Origin: Diphasiastrum complanatum
Taxonomy: Eukaryota; Streptophyta; Lycopodiopsida; Lycopodiales; Lycopodiaceae
NCBI GenBank assembly: GCA_029204225.1
Contig: CM055105.1
Location: forward strand, 13,977,221 to 14,041,220
Direction: 5' to 3'
Length of the DNA stretch: 64,000 nucleotides
The notes under the pieces are model-generated. The model searched no databases, was not told the DNA's origin, and saw nothing but the letters and a program-made list of their open reading frames with translations. Shown here piece by piece: positions 47,740-58,187 of the stretch (the stretch's first letter is position 1; the number at the start of each line of letters is the position of its first letter). Both the position numbers and the translations under genes were made by a program.

Positions 47740-48679
47740 GGAGTGCTAGTATGTCCATCTTTTGTGAGTTGCCACCAGCTTTTTGGAAAGTTCTTAGCTC
47801 AAAGTACCTGTTGAGCTTGACTTCTGCACATATATGATTACAACGAAAATCTTGGGATGGCTGTTGTATATTATTACATCAAATTTTACAGTAATCAGCA
47901 ATCCAACTAGTTTACGAAATACTCCAGTTTGGAGTTGTTCATATTGAAGCAGTATTTTCTGACAGTTTGGAGACAAACTGAGCACTTTAATTCTGCAATT
48001 TTTAAGCGTTTTCTGCTGGTAGGAATCTAGTAACAATAGTGAACTAAGTAACTTCGAACTTAGTTTGCTACCTACAATTGCAACTTGCAAGACTGGCCTG
48101 CATAACTATAAGCTCTACCATAGTTTTGAAAGATTGGTGTTGATGGTTTGTCATGACTACCACTATAGGTTGATCTTACATAGGACTCAGACGAATGAGC
48201 TTATATGTCAAGTTCAAAGGAAACTCATGAACATGAACACAAAACCTTAAATAAAATGGACCAATGTTATGTCAAGTTCAAATGGCAATCAGATTGCAGC
48301 CCTTCATTCAACGCTTACCAACCAAATGTCCCCATCAGGCTTGCAGTTGCTATGAAGAAAATCAAGTTATCCAAAGATTTGTATGTTGCATGAAGACTAC
48401 AGATCACTCAAATCAATCAAACACCTTTCTTCTGTTTTGTTATGTCTTCACTAAAATTTCAGCATCCTCTCGATGACATGGATGCATAATAAAAAAAGCA
48501 TTTCATTTTAGAACCCTAATTGACCATCACTTTGATAAAATAAGAAAATAGCTATCACGAGTTGAGTCAAACATGAACTTTAATGGTTTCAGTACACGAA
48601 CATGGTTTACTTTTCATCTATCAAAGTAATCATGAAAGTGTAAGAGGTGAATTAGATAGTTGTTGAAAACCATTGTTTA
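47740..48679 (+). other. bZIP 3' region and intergenic DNA
   Basis: An AATAAA signal lies at about 48249-48254, and no earlier one is obvious. Short ORFs (48065-48476) lack recognisable domains. Confidence 0.35.
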
Positions 48680-49010
48680 GGACCCTAAATGGATCTACAA
48701 AAGATTCTCAAGAGTGATTAGATACTTGGTTAATCAATCTATTGCAAAACTAGCACTCAAATCTTGATCTAGATTGGCAATTTTGATCTAATCAAGCAAG
48801 AACAGTCTAATTTTGATCAAATCACTATAGAACGACCTCACATGTGTGAAATACACTTTGTAGTATGGCCTAATAATAGAGAATCAACTTCACTAAGTTT
48901 GGATTGCATTCACAGCAAAAATCTCAACACAAATGGTGTAAAAACTCAAAATTGTCAAGTGCTCCAAAATCATGATCTCTCCTTCATTGATTGAATGATT
49001 TGCAAGTACA
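48680..49010 (-). mobile_element. Ty1/copia LTR fragment, third copy of the family
   Basis: TTAGGACC.TAAATGGATCTACA, AAGAGTGATTAG, TTGATCTAGATTGGCAAT, CACATGTGTGAAATAC and a GCTCCAAAA word follow the same order as the LTR at 33464-34164. The ends are missing and no internal region adjoins it. Confidence 0.7.
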
Positions 49011-49618
49011 AAGATAATTCTATGCTTGGCTGGATGAGTAACGTTGTTAGGTTGATCTAAGAAAACACCGACAAGCATATTGTGGAAGAGAATATTCCAC
49101 TACTAGACAATAATTTGAAGAAAATCTGATTGAACCAAATAGGACCGCGACCAAATGGCGGCAAGGACTACCGAATGAATAGTAATCCCCACTAATATAG
49201 CACCCTTGCCGAAGTTGTTAGATACATTACTCTTGAATTTCACGGTGCTCCTTATGAGAGTGTCGAGAAGCATATAAAAGCCTTCAGAATTGTCTATTTG
49301 GTGAACCGTATCATAGATCCTCACCATATCATGATGTATTTCATTATGATCTTAACATGTGCTGCGAATTATACCTTACCAAGAGAATCTATTTAACAAC
49401 ATTGCCACGTTCCATAGACTATTTTTGACTAAGTTTTCTCCACATAGGACTACCGATGGAATCTTGTTTACTTTAACCTCCCTTCAGCAAAGAGGAGAGA
49501 GTGTACAATAGTATTTGAGACGAATGATTATCTCAACAAGTGCCCGATGCGATACAATTACCTCCTCAATTATTACCGGCCCTTTTTTTAAAGGGTCTGA
49601 AAGGGGAGTTACAATTGG
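49011..49618. other. No recognised feature
   Basis: AT-rich, with a 74-codon minus ORF (49103-49327) of normal composition but no recognisable domain. Confidence 0.35.
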
Positions 49619-50345
49619 TTGTATGTCAAAGCTGTGAAAAATCTAAATCGAAGGACAAATATGTGGGAGACAAGTTCAGCAGTTGGAAGCGATGGTTATA
49701 ACCCTTACGCATCAGTCCCATTACAACCTATAGACCCTTACCAAGCGACTCAAGGTACACATGAACTTACTAGATATCAGCCAGAACATCCTGATAAATT
49801 GTGGATTCCAACTACATCCGACATAGACTCTAGCATCTTTATATCAACATTGTCATTGAATCAAGAAGATCAAGCTTGGTATATTTACTTGGGAGCCACA
49901 TGACACATGAAAGGTAATAAAGACTGGTTCAGTAGCTTGAAATTTTCACCCAGCTACTTGATGGCAAAAGCAAAACGATCAAAGAGGTTCTTTACATACC
50001 AGGTTTGAAGAAAAATTTACTTTCAGTTGGAGTCATTACTGATCAAAAGTTGAAAGTAAAATTTGCCCATGATTGTTGCTTTGTGAAAGAAATGAACCAG
50101 AAGTTTAAGGTCATTGCAGATGGTACAAGAGAGCCCAAGCCTAAATTGTACATGTTGAATGCTACAATTAAGAGGCAACATACACTTATCTCTTCCATTC
50201 CATCGCAAACTAAATTGTGTCATAAAAGGCTTGATCACTTGAACATGGGAAGCCTCAGTTTGATGAGTAAATTGAAAATGGTGAAGGGATTACCTATGAT
50301 GGAAGACTACTTGGAGACAATATTCGAGTCATGTGTGTCTCTGAT
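49619..50345 (+). pseudogene. Ty1/copia protease/pre-integrase fragment (a different family)
   Basis: WYIYLGAT followed by a stop and HMKGNKDWF corresponds to the copia protease WxxDSGAxxHM block with the catalytic Asp lost (Tyr-Leu in place of Asp-Ser). Then GLKKNLLSVGVITDQKLKVK and LCHKRLDHLNMGSLSLM (pre-integrase HRRLGH block, with His to Lys and Gly to Asp changes). It stops before the integrase core. Confidence 0.75.
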
Positions 50346-50733
50346 TTTCGGTTGATCTAGTTGTGTATCGAGCCCAAACTTGAGCCTGTCTATAAAAACA
50401 TTGAAATAGTTGAATGATATAACTATTCTTTAAGGATGTTCCACCATATTGTGTATTTTGATGAAGTGCTGCTCTTGCCTACCAATGTGATTTCTCCATT
50501 CCTTGTAAAAACCATATACTCAAACTGCCATACTTTTTTGCAAAAAATGATGCATGATGTTCTAATATGTGCTGCAATATCAAAGATTTAACATTGCATT
50601 TCTTGGTGCAACATTGCACATACGAAAATCAATAACGATATTGTGATCAATTGCAATGAAATATTGATAATCAATGTCGCAGTCTCTATAACTTAAAAAT
50701 GCTTTCACATCAACTAAAACTTAAAAACGTAAT
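50346..50733. other. No recognised feature
   Basis: AT-rich DNA without a supportable ORF. Confidence 0.35.
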
Positions 50734-51020
50734 CTACTCATCATCGTTGTCTTGACGTCCACTCTACATGAATACAAGCAAACAAGACACATTAGTATTA
50801 ATGCTTGATTATGACTAATGGTTAAGAGTGAACACGTATGTGTTTTACAACAATAATATACGAAGAATACAAAATGTAAATGTTTCAAATAAACTTACAC
50901 GTGGAGGATGACCCTCACTCTTCAATTTATTGACTAATGCCTCATATGATTCCCTAAAGGCAAAGTCATACTCTTCCTTAGTTGGTAGACGTCCGTCATC
51001 GACAAGTAAATCTGTACATG
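50734..51020 (-). pseudogene. Possible last two exons of an unidentified gene
   Basis: An exon reading DGRLPTKEEYDFAFRESYEA and then LVNKLKSEGHPPR ends at 50899 with GTAAGT. After a CATGTAG acceptor a 30-bp terminal exon (50763-50734) encodes SGRQDNDDE and a stop, in phase. The splice signals and frame agree. I do not recognise the protein. It could be the C-terminal end of a transposase or a host gene, cut by the gypsy element at 51.02 kb. Confidence 0.35.
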
Positions 51021-54000
51021 ATATTCTTAAGATCCCACATGAGGTAGTTGATGATCCACTTTATGATGTTCCCCAGCATTTTAAGGATTACACCACTCAC
51101 TGATGATGTCATCATCAGTATAGTTAAACCAAAACAGGAGCCTCAACCTCCATCAACTTTTTTTGAAGGACCTACAAAGGCCATACCTCTTAACCTGAAG
51201 GATGATGATGAAGACATCGACCGTATCATACATGTAGGAGCCCACCTGAATCCAACCCAAATACGGGACTTGGAACAATTATTGCGCAAATATAGAGATG
51301 TGTTTGCGTAGAATTATAAAGAGATGAAAAAGGTTCCTCTTGACATTGTCGTCCATACTATCCCATTGCAGAATTGTGCCATACATGTCCGAGCAAAACC
51401 TTATCGCACCAATCCCACATATCGCGAGAAGATATGAGAAGATATTCAGAAGCTTCTTGATGCTGGTTTCATTTATGAAATCAAGCATACCAGTTGGGTA
51501 TCACCAATTGTGGTGGTACCAAAGAAGAACGATAAACTTCGTATCTGCGTGGATTTAAGAAACTTAATGATCAAACAGAGAAGGACCATTTTTCCCTACC
51601 TTTGACTACACAAATCCTCGAAGATATGGCCGGAGCAGAAGCTTTTAGCTTCCTCGATGGTTTTAGTGGCTATTTCTTAGTCCAAATTGCCCTTGAAGAT
51701 CGTTTCAAAATGGCTTTTGTTATAGAGTTTGGTACCTTCACATATAAAGTTATGTCATTCGGTCTGTGCAATGCCCCATCCACATTTCAAAGGGTGATGC
51801 AACGCGCTTTCAAAGATTTGTTGCACAAAAATCTAGAGATTTATCTCGATGAACTTGGTGTGCACGCCTCTCAAGATAAGCATCTCGATGCCCTTGAACA
51901 AGTGTTCATTCGCAGTTGAAGGTTCGAAACTTCATTGAATCCCACCTGACAAGTGTCAGATCTGGGTTATCCATGGTGTGGTATTGGGCCATATTATTTC
52001 TCGAAATGGTATCGCCACTGATCCTGAAAATATCTGAGTCGTTCTTGAAACTACCCGACACAATGAAAGAAATTTACATCTTTCTGGGCCACACTAGTTA
52101 TTATCGAATTTTTATAATACACTACGCCGATAAAGTGCGTTTAGTATATCAAATCGTTACTGATCCAAGGTCCCCGGATTAAAGCCTTTGAAGATCTTAA
52201 ATAGGCTTTAGTTACCGCACCCATTCTTCGCGTGCCTGATTATACCAAGGAGTTCCATGTGCATATGGATGCAAGTAAGTGTGCCATTGGCGCTGTTTTA
52301 ATGCAACCCGGAGAATTCATTTCCCAATCAGTTTCCTAAGCCGTCAGCTTGTTCCAGCTGAGGTTAACTATTCCACAATAGATCGAGAAGCACTAGCAAT
52401 GGTCTACGTTGTTCAACAATTTCGACATTATTTGCTAGGCTAGCTTTTTGTCTTTTATACCGACCATCATCTTTACCTATTGAATAAACCTTGCAAAACC
52501 GGACAAATTCCACGATGGCTGTTGATTCTTCTAGACTTCACAACATTTTTTGGCTGATCATCTTTCACGATTACCTTATGCTAAAACATTTGATAAGCCA
52601 ATAAATGATGAGTTGCCAGATGCGTGTCTATTTTATATAGATGCGACTTCGTTATGGACAGATGATATCACTAGATATCTAGCCACTGGAGAGATAGATC
52701 CTCAGTTGACCAAACTGCAAAAAATCAAACTTATCATGAAATCTTTACCATATCATCTTATTGCGGGACAACTATATAAGCTAGGTGTTGATGGTATTAC
52801 ACGTCGTTGTGCCCACGAATCTGAAGTTCGATAGATTATTGCCTTGACACACGAAGGGATTGGGGGAGGCCATTTCTCCTCTGATGCTACTGCTAGGGCA
52901 ATTCTTCTGGCTAGATTTTGGTGGCCAACCCTTTTTAAAGACACTTACGCTTATATAAAATATTGTGATGTCTGCCAACGTGCTAAGAATACAAAAAAAG
53001 CTGATCACAATCTCCTTACCCCAATACTTGAAAGCGAAGCATTTCACAACTGGGGTACCAATTTTGTTGGACCTATTAGTCCAGCAACATGTGGCATACA
53101 ATCACATTATATCTTGATTGCCACTGATTATGCAATGAAGTGGATAGAGGCTAGAGCAACACACAAAGCAGACGCAAAGTCTGTAGCACACTTCCTCTAT
53201 GAAAACATCATCACTAGATTTGGTTGTCCAATAGAGCTTGTCAATGATCAAGGTTCTCACTTCTTTAATGCTTCTTGGTTTCCAAGGGGAGGCTCGAACC
53301 TGGGACCAAAGAAACTTTGGATGCCAAGCTAACCAGTTGAGCCAACCCCGTTGGGTTCACTTCTTTAATGAAGTAATTAACAGTTTATTGACTCATTACT
53401 TCGTTATCCATCGAAAGAGTACCCCGTACTATCCTAGATGCAATGGACTAGCTGAGTTACGAATAAAACAATTTGTAAAATCTTAACCAAGATAGTAGAA
53501 ACCAGTTGATCAAATTGGGAAACGAATTTATTCTCTGCTATCTGGGCATATCGCACAACGCCAAAGCAAGCCACAGATTGGAAAACACCATTTGAACTGG
53601 TATATGGCCAAGAGATTGTTATGCCAGTAGAATTTTTGGTTCCATCCTTACGCGTCACTTTAGCTTATGCCAAAGACTTGTGTGACGATAATGCTTATTA
53701 ACACCAAATTCAGAATCGACTTTTCACATTGACAAAACTGTGTGAGACAAGTCTTATATCTTACCATGCACAGTTAGTCCACAAATGATGACAAAAGGCC
53801 TGGCATGATCGTCATGTCTGGACTAAGGATATTCACGATGGTAATAAAGTTTACTTTACACATCTTCCAAAGTCCATCCAGGAAAATTGAAATTCCGTAG
53901 CCAAGGTCCTTATGTTGTCTAGCAAATTTTAACAAATGGTGTCGTGCAATTAGAGATGCTCAAAGGCATACCCCTTGACACCTTAGTCAATGGTAGTCGC

Positions 54001-54040
54001 CTACGGCGATACTATGAAGATACCTTTACCATAGATCATG
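51020..54040 (+). pseudogene. Ty3/gypsy element 2 pol (RT, RNase H, integrase)
   Basis: Starts in the protease-RT linker (DDPLYDVPQHF, then AHLNPTQIRDLEQLLRKYRD). RT has SPIVVVPKKNDKLRICVDLR and FLDGFSGYFLVQIALEDRFK, but its active site reads YLDE instead of YLDD, which should abolish polymerisation. RNase H pieces (HMDASKCAIGAVL, FYTDHHLYLLN) have frameshifts. Integrase has THEGIGGGHFSSDATARAI, then CDVCQRAKNTKKAD, ATDYAMKWIEARA and a VNDQGSHFFN block interrupted at 53271 by an 86-bp insertion. It resumes VINSLLTHYFVIHRKSTPYY and CNGLAELRIK. Gag and the 5' LTR are absent. It is related to element 1 but clearly a different family. Confidence 0.85.
53271..53356 (-). mobile_element. 86-bp tRNA-derived SINE-like insertion in gypsy integrase
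   Basis: It is flanked by perfect 14-bp direct repeats TCACTTCTTTAATG (53257-53270 and 53357-53370), a target-site duplication. On the minus strand it has an A box (TGGCTCAACTGG, 53344-53333) and a B box (GGTTCGAGCC, 53300-53291) 32 bases apart, as in RNA polymerase III tRNA-type promoters. The insert ends without a clear A or T tail. The size suggests a solo tRNA-related head of a SINE or a retroposed tRNA-like RNA. It breaks the integrase frame between HFFN and EVINSLL. Confidence 0.75.
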
Positions 54041-54239
54041 TTTGAGAAGGACTTCCAGGTTATTAATTTTTTGCTCTCTTTGATCGATTTTCCATGTATA
54101 TTCCTACCTATTTCTTTCGAAAATCATATGAAGGCTCAATTTTTAAGCACGGGCTCAAAAAATATTTTTTCAATCCTTTGTAAATTTTTCCATACCTTCT
54201 ATTTTTTTTCCCTTGTAAATTTCTACATACTTTAAAAAT

Positions 54240-54660
54240 TTTCGATACTCGGCTCAAATTTTCTAGATTTGAGTCCAGATCAACTCGAGAAAGCCGAGAT
54301 TTAAGATTTATTCGAGTCACTGATATTTTTTGAGACCTGAAAATTTTTTGGAGTCTTTGAAAATTTTTCGAGTCATCTCAAAATTTTCCAATTCCGGATT
54401 GACTCGAAAAAGTCGACATTTTTTTTTAATCTTCTCGAAAATTTTAAGATTTTTTTGAGTCTAAATCGACTCAAAAACACCACGATTTTTTTCGAGTGGT
54501 TCGCATTTTTCAATAATTCTCAATTTTTTTGAGTCCTTGTAAAAAAATTTTCGCTACTTCACAATTTTTCGATCCATCATTTTTTCGAGTCATTATTTTC
54601 TGATTCATTACTTTTTTTATCTGTTTTTTTCTATACATTATTTTTTTGAGTTGCTTTTAA
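54240..54660. repeat. Degenerate GAGTC/AAAATTTTTCGAG repeat field
   Basis: Imperfect units with TCGAGTC/GACTCGAAAA and oligo-T runs, similar in vocabulary to the minisatellites of element A. Similar words recur at about 55390-55570. No hairpin/CTRR terminus was found nearby. Confidence 0.6.
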
Positions 54661-54949
54661 GCCATTGTCATTTTTCGACCCCGAATTCCATCCGCCAGTT
54701 CCACGATGACTTGCATCCTACACTTGTCCTAAAATTTCTCTATAAATACGTTGGTTGTCTATTTTTTTTCCTTATTTCCCAATTCTCACAAGAGGTTATG
54801 TCAACTTCCCAAATCTCTGACGCTTTTCATGATGTCTATTCCGATTCCGCCAATTTCTTCTGCAAATTGACCGCTATCATATTGTCTTGTATTTCCTCCT
54901 TCCTCCATCACTTCTGCACATGCATGCATTTAAACACATCTGTCTCCAC

Positions 54950-55325
54950 CAATTAATTCTCCGCCATTTGCATCCGCCAGTGTGCCTCCCATTTGCATCT
55001 GCCACGATCGACAAATAGTTCCATCCGACAAACTTTGTATTCGCCATCTACTTCATCTGTATCCATCACTTGAAGTCGCCAAGTCCATCCGCCAACTGCA
55101 TCTGTCCTCTTTAGGTCTATCTTCATCCACCATCTGTATCTGCAAGTGTACCTTCCAGTTGGACCTGCCAAGATCAGCCAACAGCTCCATCCAACAACTT
55201 TTGTATCCGTCAGATTGCATCCGACATCTGCTTCATCTCTATCCACTATCTGCTTTATCTACAGCCGCCATCCTGTGTTTTCTGCATCCAATTCCATCTC
55301 CAAACTGCATCTGCTCAGTATTTTT
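54950..55325 (+). repeat. CATCYGCCA-rich tandem field, about 168-bp higher-order period
   Basis: TGTRCCTYCCAGTTGxAYCTGCCA occurs near 54979 and 55147, and short CATCTGCxTCATC words recur throughout. Pro/Ser/His-rich ORFs follow from the repeat. Confidence 0.6.
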
Positions 55326-55590
55326 TCTCTCTTGACTCCATCCGACGATCAACTTTTCTCTTTTTTATTGCATTTGCCTCTCTTTGCCTACCTGAAATTT
55401 TTTGAATCTGTTTGTTTTTCGAGTTTTCTTCATTTTTTTGAGTCTACTGGCCTTCGACTTGGTGCAATTTTCGAGTTTGAATATTTTTTCGATATCTTGT
55501 ATTTTTCGAGTTTTTCAACTTTTTCCAATACACTACCTTCTTTGAGTCTTCTCATTTTTTCGATACCTTTGCATTCCTCACTCCAGACAG

Positions 55591-56733
55591 TTGATCCATA
55601 CATTACAGAAGAGGGCCCCCGTAACATCATTGGGCTACATCTTTTTTGATCTTGCTCGAAGTCAATCCTCTATCGACTTGAGACTTGCATTGCTTCCCAA
55701 AGATTTTGCTGCTAGTAGAGGCTATACACCATCCATAGCTTCAACTACATCTGCCCCACAAGCTGCTGCAGCTCATGAACATCACATCAAGAAGAGACAC
55801 GATTGGTCATCACCACCACTTTCTCCACTTGCTGATACCACACCACCACCAAAGAAGCAGAGGATGAAGATGACCGCCAGCAAACCGGCTCCTGAATTCG
55901 AGACAAACTCTGATAACCCACCACCATCTACGACAAAGTAGTTGACTCCAAGAAACCAGAAGAAGAAGATGGCTGGGTACAAAGATGTTCCATCTTGCAG
56001 TGAAGACAATGAAGATGAAGAAGAAGGTAGCCTCCAGCCGAGACGCACCAGACGACCATGAATCTCACCTGCTGCCTCCTCACTTCAGCTCCAAATCATG
56101 GACACCCAGCAGCTACCAATGCAATCACATGCTCGATGTTCCAGATCTCAGTCCCCATCAGGACAACCTCAAGCTATTACATCACTCCCTTGTGTCCAGT
56201 CGACTATAACTTCTTTGGTGGTCATCCACCCACATGCAATAGTTTTCGGAGAGGGAGAAAGGGAGCTGCATGTAGCTACACGAGCAAAAGACACAATTGC
56301 AGCTGATTCCATTCACGAAGACACAACAGAAGGGATAAGAGAAGCGAAATCTGATCAAGAAACAAAGGTAGAAGATCAAGATCAAGTAGCTCAAGTAATA
56401 GTGGAAGTCCAGAAAAGCCCAATGGCTGAAGAGAAAGTTGAAGACCCCTCTACTCTAAAGCAAGATGGCTTCATCGATGTAGACACTCTTGAATACTTCG
56501 ATGAAGGTGACTTTGTAGAAGAGGAGGTGGAGATGGTTCTAGAGATAGTTGCACCAGTCACATCACTAACTTCCACCACTACCACCACCATTGTTAATAC
56601 CACACCCGTCATTGTCTCTCTTACCCCTGTTGCTACCATTCTTACCACCTCCATTGATACTGTTGTAAATACTCAACTAACTGTTCCATTACTATCTCAT
56701 TCCACAATTTTTCAGTTTTCCTTTCCAACTTAA
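55591..56733 (+). pseudogene. ORF(s) downstream of gypsy element 2, low-complexity
   Basis: Two overlapping frames: 55591-55941 (116 codons; Ala/Pro/Lys-rich with TPPPKKQRMKM, a nuclear-localisation-like patch) and 56098-56733 (211 codons; acidic DVDTLEYFDEGDFVEEEVEM followed by Thr/Val repeats). Their place after pol parallels the third ORF of element 1, but I see no sequence relation strong enough to call them homologous. Confidence 0.35.
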
Positions 56734-57080
56734 CAAGTAAGAGGTGGAACTCAAATTATTATAGATTGGGAATCACTCTATTGCAAGAGGTGGACTCCAA
56801 AATAATATGTAATTGGATTCTACAACTCGTGGCTATAGATAGAGGCCTCCTCCACGAGTTCCAAAGCATGTAATCTATACTGAAATGTTGTTGCTCTCTT
56901 AATTGAAGATTATTCCTCTTGCATTTCCTCCCATGCTCCATCTTCATGCATTTTGTTTGGGTACTGGTGTATGAATGTGCTTGTTGATTGTTTCTTCTCT
57001 CAAGGATTGGTTTGGGATTAACTTCAGCTAGATGTGCAAGACTTGGGGGGCTATTCCACTGAGGAGTTTTTGTTACAAAT
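56734..57080 (+). mobile_element. Possible LTR-like sequence after gypsy element 2
   Basis: CTATAGATAGAGGCC resembles an LTR TATA region, and ACTTGGGGGGCTATTCC near 57044 resembles a polypurine tract. LTR ends and target duplications could not be fixed. Confidence 0.3.
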
Positions 57081-57889
57081 GTTGAGTGACAATTGTAGCA
57101 AGCACTCTGTAGGATTCCCAGTTGTTTAGTTAAAGTGGTGTTGATGATTCTGTGATTTCAGTAGGAGTAGATTAAGTTTAGATTTTTTTCTTTTTTTGAG
57201 TAGAATAGTTTAGTAATAATCTGCAAACTGTAAACAATAAAGCAACAACCAAAACAGAACTGTAGAAAGTAGGAAATCGAGTCCTGATAGATCATTGTCC
57301 CCAAGATGAGTTACCATTGTCGAATAAGGACCTGAATCAGGTCATAGTTGTGCCACTGACAGGCGGGGTACAACACTATTCTATTATCATTATACTGCAA
57401 CCCATAGTTTTGAAGAGAATGCTATATGTGACTATGTCCATTGTGAAACAGATTCTGTTCTGACTAATATCGAATAACATTGGTGTTGTCAAAAGAATTT
57501 GTGCTGCAAAGAAACCAGTGTAGATGCCATTTGGGGTTGAAATCATTGATAGGTACCAGATAGAAGCGTTGATTGAAAAATAGTCTGCAAACATTATGAG
57601 TAGCAGGTTCTGTGTGAATCGGAATCTGCAATCGTAGGCTTGAGAACCAGTATACGAGTTTGTAAACTCAAAAATGAAAAATGGGTTGTTGTAAAATGTA
57701 GCAAGTTGTAGGAATATAGTAAACGATCGTGTAATTCTGTAGACTGTGTAAAAACAAATGTAAAACTATAGACTGTGTAAAGACACGGGAAAATCCGCAG
57801 AACTGGATAAACAACGGATGAAGATTATAACCGATTATTCGATCAGTAAGGAGGAGAATAATCCAGCACTAATCTGAATCCTTGAATGC
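57081..57889. other. No recognised gene
   Basis: AT-rich DNA with a short minus ORF (57376-57594) of ordinary composition and no recognisable domain. Confidence 0.35.
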
Positions 57890-58130
57890 CTTGACCTTCA
57901 AACTTAGTTCTACATAGAATCTTTTGTGTGATTCCAAACTTAATGCTTTGGTAAAAATATCAGCTGTCATATCTTGCATTCTACTACAATCTGACCTCTT
58001 TGTTGAGAACTTTGCTTCTGATGAAATGATAATTCAGTTCAATTTACTTACTCCTGGAATGAGATCTAGGGTTGGCTGATAAAGCGCTGCCACTTTGATT
58101 ATCACAAAATAATGTCGTCGGAGCATATTG
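57890..58130 (-). pseudogene. Ty1/copia RNase H tail fragment
   Basis: PTTLFCDNQSGSALSANPRS followed by YHFIRSKVLNKEVRL and, after a shift, MTADIFTKALSL matches the end of copia RNase H. It adjoins the end of a second, different copia pol, so two copia 3' ends lie side by side. Confidence 0.7.
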
Positions 58131-58187
58131 ACTCTCTCCCATAAAGTAGAGTCTACTTTTTATACAGTCACATACATAGCATCAAAG

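Noticed and set aside
53271-53356. Functional tRNA gene
   Set aside because: A and B boxes are present, but it sits inside target duplications in a transposon and I could not draw a good acceptor stem. Retroposon origin fits better.
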